Part shown: piece by piece, positions 32,402 through 45,232 of the stretch
Layout: each line of letters begins with the position of its first letter
Numbering within the stretch: the first letter of the stretch is position 1
Assembly (NCBI GenBank): GCA_003427395.1
Contig: BFEA01000491.1
Span: forward strand, 845,023 to 909,022
Source of the DNA: Chara braunii
Taxonomy: Eukaryota; Streptophyta; Charophyceae; Charales; Characeae
Direction: 5' to 3'
Length of the DNA: 64,000 nt
Notes under the pieces: model-generated
What the model was told of the DNA's origin: nothing
Database searches by the model: none
Seen by the model: only the letters and a program-made list of their open reading frames with translations
Made by a program: the position numbers and the translations under genes

Positions 32402-33520
32402 TCCAACTGCCACTGTGTGGGATACTGTAAGTCTGCAGACGGGACCTCACGATACTCAATTTGAAGTGTTCAACCTGTCATTGTGCTGCGTACTGGACAT
32501 CAGCAGACGGGACCTGCTGACTCAAGTGGAATCAAACCGTTCCATGTGTCTGGTCTATCTTTTTGTATTGGGCCCGATGTTGTTGCTCCTCTCTGTGTCC
32601 CATTTGTTCCACTTCAATATGCTGTTTTCCATAGCTACGCTCTTGCCTCGCAACAGCCATCCTTCGTAAAGGCCTCTCTTTGAGGCAATAAACTTGTTTG
32701 GTCTGACCTTAGCCACTCGCACGATCATGTTCCACTTGCAGGGAATTTCCATTTCACCCATGCTGACGAGTTGTGACCAGGCCGCCTCCCTGTAGATATG
32801 ACTCTGTCTGTCGATGGTTTGGACACACCATACTTGTACTCCCAGTCTACACCGCATCAGGAAAATCTCCTGAAGTCCTGTGCCGTCGTCGACATATTCT
32901 CTGGGTGCTGGTGCTGGCTCCGATCAGGATCAGCCGAAAGAAACCAGCTTCGCGTGACAACGTGATCTTCTGCATACTTTTTCATTCTGACATCCTTTCG
33001 CCACTTTCTGGATCCAAGGTCTTATGTGAAGGATACGATATGGAGGGGACCACCACCTTCTCCGTGTACTCGGAGGCTCTGTTATCGGACCTGGTGTGAA
33101 CTGTACGAGTCCTTGATTGCTATTACCACTACCAGCAGCAACTAACAGAGGATGGGCCTGAAACATACTGTTGTTCAAACTGAGTCTCACCCCAACTTTC
33201 CTCTTCCTCTCCTCCCTCCCCCTGCTTGGGTTGTATTCTAGTAGATTCAGGGCAGTGTAGTTGTCCCCCATCCCCCCGTCCCCCCCCTCTACACTTCCTC
33301 ATTATCATCACTCCTTGGCCCATACCAACCTTGGTCCCCTAGCTCCTGCTGGCCTGGTACCAGTCCTATCGCTGCAGCAATGCAGAACTAGCAACATGGG
33401 AGATGTGAACGGAGCGCATTCTTCGCTACTCAAATGCTTTGTGCCCTGTGTCATTCCAGTCGTCGATTCCGTCCCCTTTCGTCCTCTTAGTAAACACGAC
33501 GGAATGACGGAATGTACGGC
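32000..33520. other. intergenic, no gene recognised
   Basis: GA microsatellite at 32366-32398 and short loose repeats of acatcagacc (32190-32260). Small ORFs without recognisable domains on both strands. Confidence 0.5.
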
Positions 33521-33522
33521 CC

Positions 33523-33633
33523 GTTAGGCCCGACCAGAATCTCTGTGAAGCGGTAGGCCCGACGTTTCAGGGAGATGTGTGACGCGTTAGGCCCGGCCAG
33601 AATCTCTGTGAAGCGGTAGGCCCGACGTTTCAG
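33523..33633. repeat. 63-bp tandem duplication
   Basis: gttaggcccg(a/g)ccagaatctctgtgaagcgg... repeated at 33523-33570 and 33586-33633, one mismatch. Confidence 0.95.
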
Positions 33634-33652
33634 GCTCCGGGTATGGCGAGAG

Positions 33653-34016
33653 ATGGTTAATGGAAGGCCCAAAATTCGGGTTTTTTTGCCGCATCACCAC
33701 AAACAACGTCCTCAAACATTTCACGAACAAACAATGCAGGATCCTAATACAAACATCAAAAAATCAAACAGGCAAAAAAAAAAGGAAAAAAAAATCTCAA
33801 AAACACTATAAAACCCTATTTGGAGTAGCTTTCGGAGCTCGCCAAATGATTCTCCGAATTCGGTGTTTTTCGCCAACTTTTTTGTTACTGGTCCAAATAC
33901 GTTGAAACTGATAGATATCACACAAAAAAAGAAACAAGAAAAAAATAAAAAATGCAGAGAAATATGGCAGTTTCGGTGAAAAATTCGCCGAAGATGACAC
34001 CACCTATTAACCATTA
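33653..34016. mobile_element. candidate MITE with ATGGTTAAT ends
   Basis: Left atggttaatgg and right ccacctattaaccat form a ~10-bp inverted terminal match around an AT-rich 360-bp interior. No target duplication established. Confidence 0.35.
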
Positions 34017-34201
34017 GTGTGGTATGGCGTGGCATGGCCGGTAGATTGGTGCACTGCCGAACCAAACCTCATCCTTCACTCTTTTCTTTGGTTTTGTTTT
34101 TCTTTTCTGACTTTTTTTTAGGGTTATCAATGTCATATTTTGAGCTTCCCGCTGCTCCGGTGCTACCCCAGAATTTCGGGTCTGCAACAGTTGTTCCTGA
34201 G

Positions 34202-34236
34202 GCTCCATCTATTGGTGAGGAGCATCAGCTGCTGCC
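34202..34236 (-). repeat. CTGCTGGAAA-core SINE-like family, partial copy
   Basis: ctccatctattggtgaggagc then atcagctgctg: the left part of the conserved core found at 49590, 62741, 63736 and 63951. Confidence 0.6.
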
Positions 34237-34335
34237 GAGTGAAGCAACCCGCGACCTCTTACGGGCAACTGGTCCAGCATCTGCTGAATGCATGATAAAT
34301 AGTAGTTTAAAGCGCAGGATTTTTTTATTGGCAAA

Positions 34336-34632
34336 GAAGGTAGGCCTCCTCAACCCCTTCAATAAGGGCACCGGATGACATTCATGAAGACAGTATACCT
34401 CCTTGATTCCTTTAACAAAGGGCACAGGATAACATTTGCTGAAGACGGCAACCTTTTCAGTAAGGGCACAGGAGAACATTTGCTGAAGAGGGCAACCGGT
34501 TTCAGTAAGAGCACAGGAGAATATTTGTAAAGCCGGTAGATCTCCTCAACCCCATTTATACAGTCACAGGAGAATTATTTGTGAAGTCGGTATATCTCCT
34601 CGTCAACCCCTTCAGTAAGTGCACGGGATAGG
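34336..34632. repeat. degenerate ~60-bp tandem array
   Basis: Five to six units with cttcagtaagggcacaggag followed by aayatttg(c)tgaag and a cct cctcaacccc phrase. Units vary from about 50 to 65 bp. Confidence 0.8.
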
Positions 34633-34633
34633 T

Positions 34634-34692
34634 ACCTGGGGCAACTTTCGGTCTAGATACGACGATAATAATGAGCGGTGCTACCAGGGTGA
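34634..34692. mobile_element. half copy of the CCGTCTTCCCC palindromic family
   Basis: ggggcaactttcggtctagatac...ataatgagcgg...agggtgaagatagtag: one arm and the centre only. Directly follows the 60-bp array. Confidence 0.55.
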
Positions 34693-34879
34693 AGATAGTA
34701 GCTTAGCTTGGGCCTTCTCTCGTTCTTTAAAAGAAGAAGTCTGAGGAGGGGAGGAGATGAAGTGCGGGGGAGGGCCATGTCGCTGGGCGGGTGCCCCACA
34801 TGCACAAAAGACGAAAGAGAAATCAGTGGGTGTATATTCCAATGTTCTAGGATAGGATTCATTCTCAGGTTTAAAGGTG

Positions 34880-35560
34880 GAGAACATGGCTTTTGTGCAT
34901 GTGGAGAGTCGCGGAGCAAAGACCCTGGCCCCGCCACTGGCCAGGAAGCTGCAAAAAAAGGGGAAGGAATCCGGCTGTAGAACATGGAAAGGAATCAAAA
35001 GATAGTGTGTCGAACATCTTGTGCATCTGGAGGGTCGTGGAGCAAGGTAGAAAGGCAAAAAAAAAAAAAAAAAAAACGATGTGCAAAGGCCCTGGCCCTG
35101 CTACTGGTCAAGAAAACCACGAAAAAAAGAGGCATGAACATGGAAAGATACACTGCCAAACGTTTTTTTTTGTTTTTTTTGTGCATGTGGAGGGTCGTGG
35201 AGCAAGGTAGAAAAGTCTGAAAAAAAGAAACGACATGTTTTTTGTCTTTTGTGCATGGGAGAGTAGCCGGTGAGGCTTCGAACGACCACTTTCCGAAATA
35301 AAAAAAGAAACGACGTGCGAAGGCCCTGGCCCCGCTACTGGCCAAGAAAACCATGAAAAAAGAAGTATAAATCCTACTCTAAAACATGGAAAGATAGACT
35401 GCCAAAGTTTTTTTTGTCAATTGTGCATGTGGAGGGTTGTGGAGCAAGGTAGAATAAAACCAAACGAAAAGAAACGACATGTTTTTTTTGTCTTTTGCGT
35501 GTGGAGAGTAGTCGGTGAGGCTTCCAACGACCCACTTCCATCATGCACAAAGTGCCACAA
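34880..35560. repeat. complex array, GTGCATGTGGAGGGTCGTGGAGC units
   Basis: The phrase tgcatgtggagggtcgtgg occurs with variants at about 34896, 35023, 35181 and 35424, alternating with aaggccctggccc.gctactgg and with gtggagagtagycggtgagg at about 35256 and 35500. Units are separated by A- or T-rich runs. Confidence 0.8.
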
Positions 35561-35684
35561 ACCAAAAAAAAAAAAGACACGAAAAACAGAGAAAAGCAAG
35601 GCTTCACAGTGTATCCCTGCCTTGCTTTGTATTTGTATTCAAACGTGAGTAAAACTTTCTTTTTTTCTTTTTTCTTTTTCAAAC

Positions 35685-35811
35685 GTGAGTAAAACCAATA
35701 GGCGCGCGTAGGAGTTTCTGTTGGGCCTGCGCCCCCTGTCCCGTGCCTTTTCCCAAGAGTGGAAACCCGGCATGGTGAGTAAAACCAATAGGCGCGCGTA
35801 GGAGTTTCTGT
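35685..35811. repeat. 90-bp spaced direct repeat
   Basis: gtgagtaaaaccaataggcg continuing cgcgtaggagtttctgt at 35685-35721 and 35775-35811, identical. Confidence 0.95.
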
Positions 35812-36034
35812 CAACACTCCATTTTCTTTTAATCCGGACCCACCAGTACTTCAAAGCCATTTTTTTTTCCCGAGCTTGGAATGCCCTGAGTGTCAAAAAA
35901 AGCAAGCGAACCTGCATTTGCTTCCTTTTAGGTGGTGCGGCCGGCCAGCCATTTTGCTCTGGCAGCCAACCCTCGAAAATTATAGTGTCCATGCAGCTGC
36001 AGCTGAGGAAAATGGCTGGGAAACGTACCAGTGG

Positions 36035-36223
36035 TTAAAACCACCACGCCAACGGCCCGCACACTGCTCACTTTTCTCGTCTACAAGTACCGGGCACGAA
36101 ACCCGGTGCCCAGGCTTGGTACCACACTTACTTTTCCTCAGGGGGTGGTGCTGTAGATCTTCAACTCGGGGAAATGCAATTTTTAGTTTGTCGTGATAGG
36201 TCCGGATGGAGTGGTGGTTTAAA
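36035..36223. mobile_element. MITE, CCACCAGTAC-related family, copy 2
   Basis: ttaaaaccaccacgcc at the left against complement tttaaaccaccactcc at the right (14 of 16). A possible second member abuts it on the left, from a ccaccagtac end at about 35840. Confidence 0.55.
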
Positions 36224-36879
36224 CTTTAAATGTGTGGATCAATTTTGCCATACCATGAGAGCTCAGCCAAAGCAAGGGACGAAAGGTGGAAGGCGTCCTG
36301 GAAACCAAGCAGGGATGTCTGGCGTGTAGTCGTTGAGGGGTGCAGCGCATGTATCAACACATGACTTCCCCGCTGATTGTGCGCACCGACACATTTGTCA
36401 TTTGGTCGGATACTCGGCGGAGTTCCCATCATATATCCAGCTTCGCGCCTACACATTACTGTGTAAGTAACCCAAGATGATGAGGTGCCAAACGACTCCG
36501 TCAAAGTATTCTTGTAGTGATTAATCTTTCTCTATGTAGCGAGCCTACGGCCTTTGCTTTTTTCCGAGTACCTTCTGTCCTCATTGGTCCATCCATTAGT
36601 TGGAGATTCTCAGGTTTACCTTACCTCGCATGCCCTCTCGGTGACTCTACGAACGATTTCTTCCATTTGAGCTTCTTTCGAGAAGGGAAAAAAAGCTCAG
36701 GATGGGCTTTGCTGGCAAGGACAGCCTGGGAAGCAATCCCGTTGGCTGTAGGTCTGCAAGAAATGTAACAGAAGCTCCATCTATCTAATGGCGGCGGGGA
36801 CCCACAACATGCTGGCCAAAGGCCCGGAGAAGATATCCTATCAGGCCTCTAAAACCCTCCTGTATTTTTCTTCTCAGGG

Positions 36880-37115
36880 CTGCTGCGTTGCGACATATCC
36901 CCTGCTTCAAACGATATTTTGCAGCATATCCCCTGCTCCGAATGATATTTTGCAGATATCACCTTCTTCTGCACATGATATTTTGCAAAATACCATTTGG
37001 AGCAGGGGATACGTTGCAACATATCCTCTGCTCCAAATCGTATTTTGCAGATATCCCCGTCTCCACATGATAGTTTCCAAAATACCATTTGGAGCAGGGG
37101 GTATGTTGCAACATA
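36880..37115. repeat. palindrome-rich array, ATCCCCTGCTCC motif
   Basis: Alternating catatcccctgctcc and its complement ggagcaggggata, with repeated atgatattttgca phrases. Direct and inverted copies would form hairpins. Confidence 0.8.
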
Positions 37116-37512
37116 CCTTGTAAAGTACATAGTATAGGGAATGTCTTACTTTTAGACGGGGCTCCAGTCGAGCTTCCATCGGTTTTCGACATCTCTTTCT
37201 GCGACCGCCCGGAGCGGAGCCTCGAGAATGTGTGGGGCACCAGGTTCGGGCCTCTGATCTCGTTCGGGCCTCTGATCTCGTTCCAGTTCTTTTCTGCTCT
37301 TTCTGTACTCTAAATCCAAGAATTTGCCCTTTCACGGCCTGGACAGAAATGCGGTCTGATGCATCCAGAAAAGAACTGGTTTCATTTTTGTGGGGGAAAA
37401 GCAGCGCCACGGTCCTCGTAATAAGAGCGAACTTGCCGCTGTGTGGGGCGTTGGGTCGCTATTAGGGAGGATGCTGTCTGCCCGCCCTTCAAAGTCCGCT
37501 CTCTAGGCCCCA

Positions 37513-37644
37513 TTAAACCACCAGTACTTGGCCCAGCTATTGGCTGTGAACATTTCTAGTCAGATGAATTTGGGCGCTCCTGTAGTGGCCCGTAAAATTG
37601 TGGTTTGTTAACGGGTACGACTTTAGGAAGTGCTGGTGGTTTAA
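37513..37644. mobile_element. MITE, CCACCAGTAC family, copy 3
   Basis: 132 bp, ttaaaccaccagtactt against complement ttaaaccaccagcactt (16 of 17), TTAA at both edges. Confidence 0.82.
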
Positions 37645-40060
37645 GTACACCAAATTTCCCAAGCTAAAGCCAAAGCATAAGATATGTAGATGGTTAGTAT
37701 ACAACATATTTAGGGTGTAGTCACGCAAGCTCTACCGTAAATATGTTTGGCTGCATTGGACCTGCATGTATCCTGCAGCAATTATGTTCATCAATTTGAG
37801 GTAGAGAGGCCGGCCGAGCCCAGCCCAACATTTCCTCCCTCTTCTAAACCAGAGGGTGTAGGTGCATCCTACAGTCTGGAGGGATCTGCTAACGCCTGTC
37901 AGGGTGCTGAAGTCTCCACCCATTGCCGCAATTGTGTTCAACCAGCAGCATATCGCCCACACATCGGCCGCGAGCCCCTCACTGCGTCCTCCGGAGGCCT
38001 GTGACGCGACAATGGCTGCTGATGAAATTTGTCGTCGACGGTCCAGCCCCGAAAGTTGCGGGCATTAACGAGCCTCACCTCTGAAAAATAGCTAGGAAAG
38101 GTAGTGGTGGCTTAAGGATGCTCTGCTTCGCAGGGGCGAAGGGGCGAAGGGGAGAAAGAGGAGAAGGGTTTGCTTGCTAGGGCCTGTCACAGGAGTATAT
38201 CGTCACAGGGGTTTCACAAACCATACCAGGAGAGCTCTGCTATTGAGTTGGGGGAGTGGGAAAGGAACTGGAAAGGAGTGTGCGCGTCTCAAGGACTGGT
38301 TCAGGTCCCGCTTTGTACAATCAATTTTTAAGTCGACATATCTTCCCTGCCCCATTGCATTGCACCACCTTTCTGCTTTGGCATACAGCCTGCCCTAGGT
38401 CACTTCAAGTCGATCTATGCACAACTCCGCAACGAGTTTGTCGAACTTTTTTCTTCTCTCCGTAGCCATCCAATGATTTCAGCCCATCCTTCACTTCAGA
38501 CCGTTTCGAGAGTATGGTTGTTTGGATCATATCTTTAATGCCATCAAAGGCTTCCTCTTCATAGACTGTTATCTATTTCATGAAGGCATCACTGGGACCG
38601 GATCGTAAAGCTGGTTTTCATCTCAGGTTAACATGGTGGACTAAGCCTTGCAAGCCTAGGAGGAATGCTCCCAGGTCTCCTGGCCATTGTTCGCCCTTGT
38701 CAGTCTCTTCCAAAGCGTGTACCCCCATAGGAGAATTGCCTTCGCACTTTGTTTTCCTGAATTCCATTAGAGAGGATTGGTGAGACAAGTGGCATTTTCA
38801 TTAGCAGAACATTTTAGTAGTAGGACATTGACCGTTAAATTATGAGTGCATTTTCGGGGATTTTGCGGGTTCATACTGCACATCAGCAGTGCTATGTTAT
38901 AGTTTGTGTCCCAGACCTTTGAACAAATGTCGTATGCGATATGGAACTATCAGACATGCACCGGATCTTCCAGGTCAAATAAAGGACAATGGAAAAGTTG
39001 GACAAAATGGGTAGGTTTGTCGAACGTAAACCCTAATATAACGGAGCTATGTGCAATGCAAGCATGCGAACTCCCCCGAAAAACACTCGAAAGTATGGCT
39101 CAATTTTGTGTGGTTACCATATGTTGTGAATTGTAATGGAATGGCAATTCACTCACCAGTCATCCTCTTGTCAATATCATCACGTTCGTACATTCGCAGG
39201 GAGGAGATGACGATCTGAAGAATAGGAAAGAAGTATTAGAAGAACGAGGAGGAGAACAGAACACCTCCTCGACATCAACTCGCTTGTAAACCTGCATGGA
39301 GTAAGTAGCAATCTTGTGAATGAAGCCCATGCCCATCTCCACAAACGCAGAGGATGAAGTTAGTGTCGCACCCTCCGATGATGATAATAATGAGCCACTA
39401 ATCTGGTTGACAGTATGTCCAAAGCACAATTTTGTCAGCCTTCAACCCCTTAGGTTCACTTTCGTTATCTCGTTTGGGCGTCACATCCTGATAAATGGAT
39501 TCAAGTGGTCCGATTGTCCATGGCAGCAAAAAATATGGAGGAGGAGAGCTCAACATTGGGATCTACAAAGTTGTTTGTTTGGTGCATGTGTGTTTTTCTT
39601 ACCTTTCTTACAGCTCTTGCCTTTCTATACTTCCTTTATTTCCCCCATAGCCCTAGTTCCTCGTTAATATCTCCTCTTGTCTCCTCTCTACCTTTGAATA
39701 ACGAAAGAAGGTAACCCTTGCTGACAGAGACAGTGAAAGCGCTCAAGGGAGAAGCCATGCCCTCTCCATTGCTGTTCGGTTGTTTTGCACAGCTGCAAAG
39801 GGACAAGGGCGATGTCGAACAGAGCAGGCAAAGACCAGGCGAAGATTTGCATAACAACAGGAGGAGAAGGGGAAATGGGAAGTGTGGATGTCCACAGAGA
39901 TTGGGATGCAATCGGCAGCAGCCAGGGGGCCAAAGGACACTAACGCCTTGGGGATGTAGCTGGGGTTTTAATAGTGAGAACAATCACTTGTCGCGCCACA
40001 CAGAAGATTTGCAGCCTGGTATTGATTACCTCTAAAAAACATATGAGCAAAGGTTCGACT
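37645..40060. other. intergenic, no gene recognised
   Basis: Short ORFs only. A GGAGGAG/CCTCC-rich patch lies near 39200-39270. No motif, tRNA or repeat family identified. Confidence 0.45.
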
Positions 40061-40073
40061 GTAGCATTGGGGA

Positions 40074-40094
40074 TGTTGGACCCGTTTTCCAGCT
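40074..40094 (+). repeat. CTGCTGGAAA-core family fragment
   Basis: gttggacccgttttccagct, the + orientation of the core found at 48625 and 49590. Confidence 0.5.
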
Positions 40095-40348
40095 CAACAT
40101 AGGGTGGGGGGGGAGGAAATGGGGGGACAGGTTACCTACAGTGGCTAACGTGTAACCAGATAGAGCACTGGCAGCCACGAATCCCCTGAGTACTATCATT
40201 ACGAGCGCCCACCTCTATGGGCAACCGCTCTAAAGCTGTAGAATAGGTCTCCTCTAGACATGTCACACCATATCAAACATCTGCAGCCTTTTGTCATCTT
40301 TCTGTCATCTTCCTAACTGTTTGTACAACACTCATTTGTAACAATAGG

Positions 40349-40369
40349 GACGCTGGACCCGATTTCCAA
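40349..40369 (+). repeat. CTGCTGGAAA-core family fragment
   Basis: gacgctggacccgatttcca, followed by an A13 run. Confidence 0.5.
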
Positions 40370-40374
40370 CGAAA

Positions 40375-41440
40375 AAAAAAAAAAACACTCTTGCTTAAAA
40401 AAACAACAACAACCCAGGTGTCTAAAATAACTTTGGCTAGAAGTGGTCGACAAAAACACTAATCCACTCATTTTATTTTATTTTTTTGGAAAACAAAACC
40501 TTACGGTTCAGACTCCATGTCCATTCTGCGGAGCGTCAGCGCGGTTCCTTTTCCACTGGCAAGTCGAAAAATTATGTTTTTGGTAGACTTGTATATTTCT
40601 CCTCATTCTAGTTGGGAGACCCGAGTGAGCGACATTGCTTACTTCTAAGAAGAAGGATGTTAAAAGACACTCTGCTAAATCAATGCGATTTTTGTTTATG
40701 TATCTTATTTGAGCCTCTATGAAGCTCTACGGTTGATTTTTTTTATCATTTCTCAATTTATACGCTCAGCAATTTACCTTTATAGGCATGATCTTTCACT
40801 TACGACTTTTGTACAATCTAACTTTGTGCACTGTTGCATGTTATTCATTGCTTTAATAGTTACTAATTTTCTCTATAATATGGTCGGACGGATTTGTGTG
40901 GAAAAAAAATATACGGGATTCGATGTTGAATATTCATATATGATCAAATCGGAGTTTTATCTCGTATCATCTTGCAATTTGGAGTTTTCTTTCGCTTCTT
41001 CGCATTTATTCTTTGTTTATATGTTCACTATTCTATCTCTCGAATAGTACTTTTTCATCTGCTCCATGAACAATAAAAGAAGGGAAACATTGGTAATCCC
41101 TTACTTAAATGATGTTTAACAACTTTAACCAAGCATTCACTGAGGGCGAATTACACTCTAACTCTTGCGTACATTTTTTCCCCTTTATTTTTGTTCCTTG
41201 TTTACAACTCTCGCTTATAATTATTTTCCCTCCTTTCTTTTTAGCGTGCTGTTCTTGCTTTCTTGCGTGATATATGAGTTTTTTTTTCAATTAATCACAA
41301 ACATGACAGTGAGGCAACCCCTGCGAGTGTGTCACAAACTTTGAATACATGCTTCTTCTCGTAAATGTGTCACACATGAGTAATGAAACGTGGTGAGACA
41401 TCCCATTGATTACACATTTGTAAGGGGTGTTTTGGTGGAC
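40375..41440. repeat. ~1.1-kb AT-rich direct repeat, copy A
   Basis: Homologous to 41960-43556. Shared blocks include ataactttgg, gtggtcgacaaaa, gcgacattgcttacttc, aagacactct, atttatacgct, tgcatgttattcattgcttt and cgtaaatgtgtcac. The ORF at 40709-41047 lies inside but shows no known domain. Confidence 0.85.
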
Positions 41441-41959
41441 GAAATAATTAAGCAATTAAGAAGAAATTTAGAAATAATGTTAATGATCACTTTGAAGATT
41501 TTTCCATGCCTCCAAGTACTCTTGCGTAATCATGCAGATGTAACAAATCATTTTTAATAGTGTTGTGTTTGTGCTATGTAATACTTGCTAGCACATAATA
41601 TAACACACACACTAACAAACATAGAAACACTTATGACAACGATATGTGTTCATAAATTATCTAAAAGGCTAGTAGCAATTTGATTAGGTTGCTTCGTTTC
41701 ACGTTGCGGTATTTTTCAACTCGGTGTTGATGTCTCTCATCACCCTCCTCTATCTCCTGCACTCCCCCAAACATTATGAGTTTATAACTGTTATGTTATT
41801 AAACTTAGCAAAATATTTTAGTTGTCTGATATTCGATAATGTTTTATGTACAGTCCAGTTTACCGCATTTATACATGCAGTTAACGGTAATAGTTATCAT
41901 AATTTAGGACTACTTACTTTGAGGTTTAGTTTTGAAACGTTTGTGGAGCTTCAAGGTAT

Positions 41960-43556
41960 AAATAAAACAAAAAACACTATAGGCCTCGTTGCACTACTCA
42001 TGAAATGTTCTTTTTCATGAGTTGGGCATCGCTGCACTTACTCGTGAATTTGGCCGTCTGAAAACACATCAAGAGTTGTCAGACGCTACTCTTGCATCCG
42101 TCAAGAGTTGTCGCCGCTTCACTACTCCTGCCTTGTTGCTCGTGAAAATGCTTTTCACGAGCTGTCAGGGCATCGTCGGCCGAAGACTTGCAGAGCGCTC
42201 TTCTTCGTCTGTCTGCAATTACGATTTTTGCAAGGGTGGTCAGATGGTTTCTTGAAAGGGTGCGGGGTTTCTAGAGCGAGTCTGAGTCAGGATGGAAAAA
42301 AACAGGCTGCATTGCACTCCAGGATTCACAAGAGCGTGACAAGAGTGCTTCATAAGCGGAACTATCTAGAGTAAGTGCAGCCACGACAACTCTAGGCCAT
42401 TTCAGGAATCTGACAACTCATGTCGCACTCTTGATTTTTTTCATGAGTCATGAGTAGTGCAATGAGGCCCTATGTCTCTCCAAAATAACTAAAACCCCAA
42501 GTGTCTGAAATAACTTTGGATAAATGTGGTCGACAAAAGCACTAACCCACTCTTTAGTATTATTGTTTTTTATTTTTACTTTTAAGAACAGAAGCTTACG
42601 GTTCAGGCTCCATATCCATTGAGCGTCCGTGTGATTCCTTTTCCACCAACAAGTCAAATAATTATGCCTTTGCCACATCTGTACGCTTATCCCCATTCTA
42701 GATAGACCCGGGCGAGCGACATTGCTTACTTCCGAGAAGAAATATGCAAAAAGACACTCTGTTAAATCAATGCGATTTTCATTTATGTCTCTTATTTAGA
42801 GTTATTTTAGCTTGTATGGAGCTCTACGGTTGAAATCTTTTTTTATTTCTCAGTTTATACGCTTAGCAATTTGCCTTTATTGGCATGGTGTTTCACTTAC
42901 GACTTCTGTACAATCGAGCTTTGTGCACTCCTGCATGTTATTCATTGCTTTAATATTTACTAATTTTCTCCATGGTATGGTCAAAAGGATTTGTGAAAAA
43001 AAGGAGTAAACGGGATACATTGTTGAATAGTTATATATGATCAAATTGGATTTTGATCTTGTATCGTCTTGCAATTGGACTTTTCTTTCGCTTCTTCCTA
43101 TTTATTCTTAGTTTATATGTCTATTGTTCTATCTCTCAAATAATACTCCGTTGTCTACTTCATGAAAAGTAGAAGAAAAGGGATACATTGGTAATCCCAT
43201 GCTTAAATGATCTTAACCAAGTAATTCGCTAAAAGCAAAATTTACTCTCACTTTTTTTATATACATTTTTTTCCCTTCATTTTATTTTCCTCGTTTACAT
43301 GTCTCCCTTAGCATAATTTTCTCTCCTTTCTTTTCAACGCGATGTCTTGCTTTCTTGCTTTCTTGCTTGGTGTATGTTGTTTTTTTTTTCAATTAATCAC
43401 AAACGTGACAATGGGGCAAATCTTGCGACCATATCGCAAGCTTTGAATATATGTTTCGTGTTACTATCTCATTCTCGTAAATGTGTCACGCTTGGGTAAT
43501 GAAACATGGCGAGACATCCCTATTTGGCACATCGATTAGGCATGTGTAAGGGGTGC
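41960..43556. repeat. ~1.1-kb AT-rich direct repeat, copy B, with nested MITE
   Basis: Same orientation as copy A. Similarity is interrupted by the 490-bp element 41981-42470, so the MITE inserted after the duplication or into this copy only. Confidence 0.85.
41981..42470. mobile_element. PIF/Harbinger-like MITE with 3-bp duplication
   Basis: Terminal inverted repeat aggcctcgttgcactactca against complement gggcctcattgcactactca, flanked by TAT (41978-41980 and 42471-42473). The interior has catgag and gagttgtc inverted/direct motifs. No transposase. Confidence 0.82.
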
Positions 43557-43637
43557 TTCGTCAGACTCTCCATGGCTGCTCGGTTTGTTATGCACTCTAA
43601 TAAGGAAACGCCCTGCGAACTCGGCCAAGTCTGGATC

Positions 43638-43785
<148 letters not shown>

Positions 43786-43960
43786 GTCAATGACCTTTTC
43801 TTTCTATCATTGGAATAACATCTTAGTGTTTCCATATGTCACGACACATGAACCTAAAGATAGGAAAGCTGATCATGGAAGGTACGGACTTTTCCTCGCT
43901 CTGCAGTGGCTTTGAAGGTAAACGGCGAATGAGTCATTGATTGGAAAAAGGGAAGAGCCT

Positions 43961-44066
43961 TTGATTGGAAAACCAATCACCCAGGCAACCAGCTTTCCTT
44001 CTTACACACAGCTATTGATTGGAAAGCCAATCACCAATGCTACCGGCTTACCTTCTCACATAGAGA
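43961..44066. repeat. 53-bp tandem duplication with GATTGGAAAACCAATC palindrome
   Basis: ttgattggaaaaccaatcac at about 43961 and ttgattggaaagccaatcac at about 44014, each followed by caaygc.accrgctt.ccttct. Confidence 0.85.
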
Positions 44067-44182
44067 TGGCGGGGTATGACAATGGGTGGAGCAAACTTTC
44101 GCAGGGGGCCCATGATAGGGAAGGGTTGGATGAATGGTTACTAGGGGGACGTAGTCATTTTGTACTGGGTCTTTATGATAAC

Positions 44183-44185
<3 letters not shown>

Positions 44186-44265
<80 letters not shown>
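44186..44265. repeat. (GA)n microsatellite bordering a gap
   Basis: 80 bases of uninterrupted GA ending at the N run. Confidence 0.97.
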
Positions 44266-44856
44266 NNNNNNNNNNNNNNNNNNNNNNNNNNNNNNNNNNN
44301 NNNNNNNNNNNNNNNNNNNNNNNNNNNNNNNNNNNNNNNNNNNNNNNNNNNNNNNNNNNNNNNNNNNNNNNNNNNNNNNNNNNNNNNNNNNNNNNNNNNN
44401 NNNNNNNNNNNNNNNNNNNNNNNNNNNNNNNNNNNNNNNNNNNNNNNNNNNNNNNNNNNNNNNNNNNNNNNNNNNNNNNNNNNNNNNNNNNNNNNNNNNN
44501 NNNNNNNNNNNNNNNNNNNNNNNNNNNNNNNNNNNNNNNNNNNNNNNNNNNNNNNNNNNNNNNNNNNNNNNNNNNNNNNNNNNNNNNNNNNNNNNNNNNN
44601 NNNNNNNNNNNNNNNNNNNNNNNNNNNNNNNNNNNNNNNNNNNNNNNNNNNNNNNNNNNNNNNNNNNNNNNNNNNNNNNNNNNNNNNNNNNNNNNNNNNN
44701 NNNNNNNNNNNNNNNNNNNNNNNNNNNNNNNNNNNNNNNNNNNNNNNNNNNNNNNNNNNNNNNNNNNNNNNNNNNNNNNNNNNNNNNNNNNNNNNNNNNN
44801 NNNNNNNNNNNNNNNNNNNNNNNNNNNNNNNNNNNNNNNNNNNNNNNNNNNNNNNN
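44266..44856. other. assembly gap (591 N)
   Basis: Begins inside the GA tract and ends in unique sequence. Content unknown. Confidence 1.
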
Positions 44857-45232
44857 TGAGTAGATATCCCATGAACAAAGTCATAGCTTCGTCCTCAGTT
44901 TGATATGAAGTACAAAAAAGAATTAAAGGTAATAAAGTAGGCAATGTGGTAAAAAAGAAGAAACTAGTTTTTCGAGAGTCTGTAGATCTCAATCCAGAGA
45001 GAGAGAGAGTTGCAAAACTTGTACAGAAGGGGGTATTGGAAAACAACATGCCTGTGATACATTAAAAGATGCGGTATTTTCCTCTGAAGCCCCAAACTGA
45101 CGTGTGTACGGAATAGACAACCACATGAGAATGATCTACAATAACAAAAACGATCCTTGTTCTGTCCTACCCCACATAAACGGCAATGAAGTACAAAGCA
45201 TGGTCACAATCGATAACCAGACATGGCGACCA

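Noticed and set aside
34336-34632. CRISPR array
   Set aside because: Units are degenerate with no constant repeat/variable spacer pattern, and the DNA is eukaryotic nuclear sequence.
40375-43556. LTR retrotransposon with two LTRs
   Set aside because: No TG...CA ends, target duplication, primer-binding site or internal domains, and divergence between copies is too high for a simple pair.
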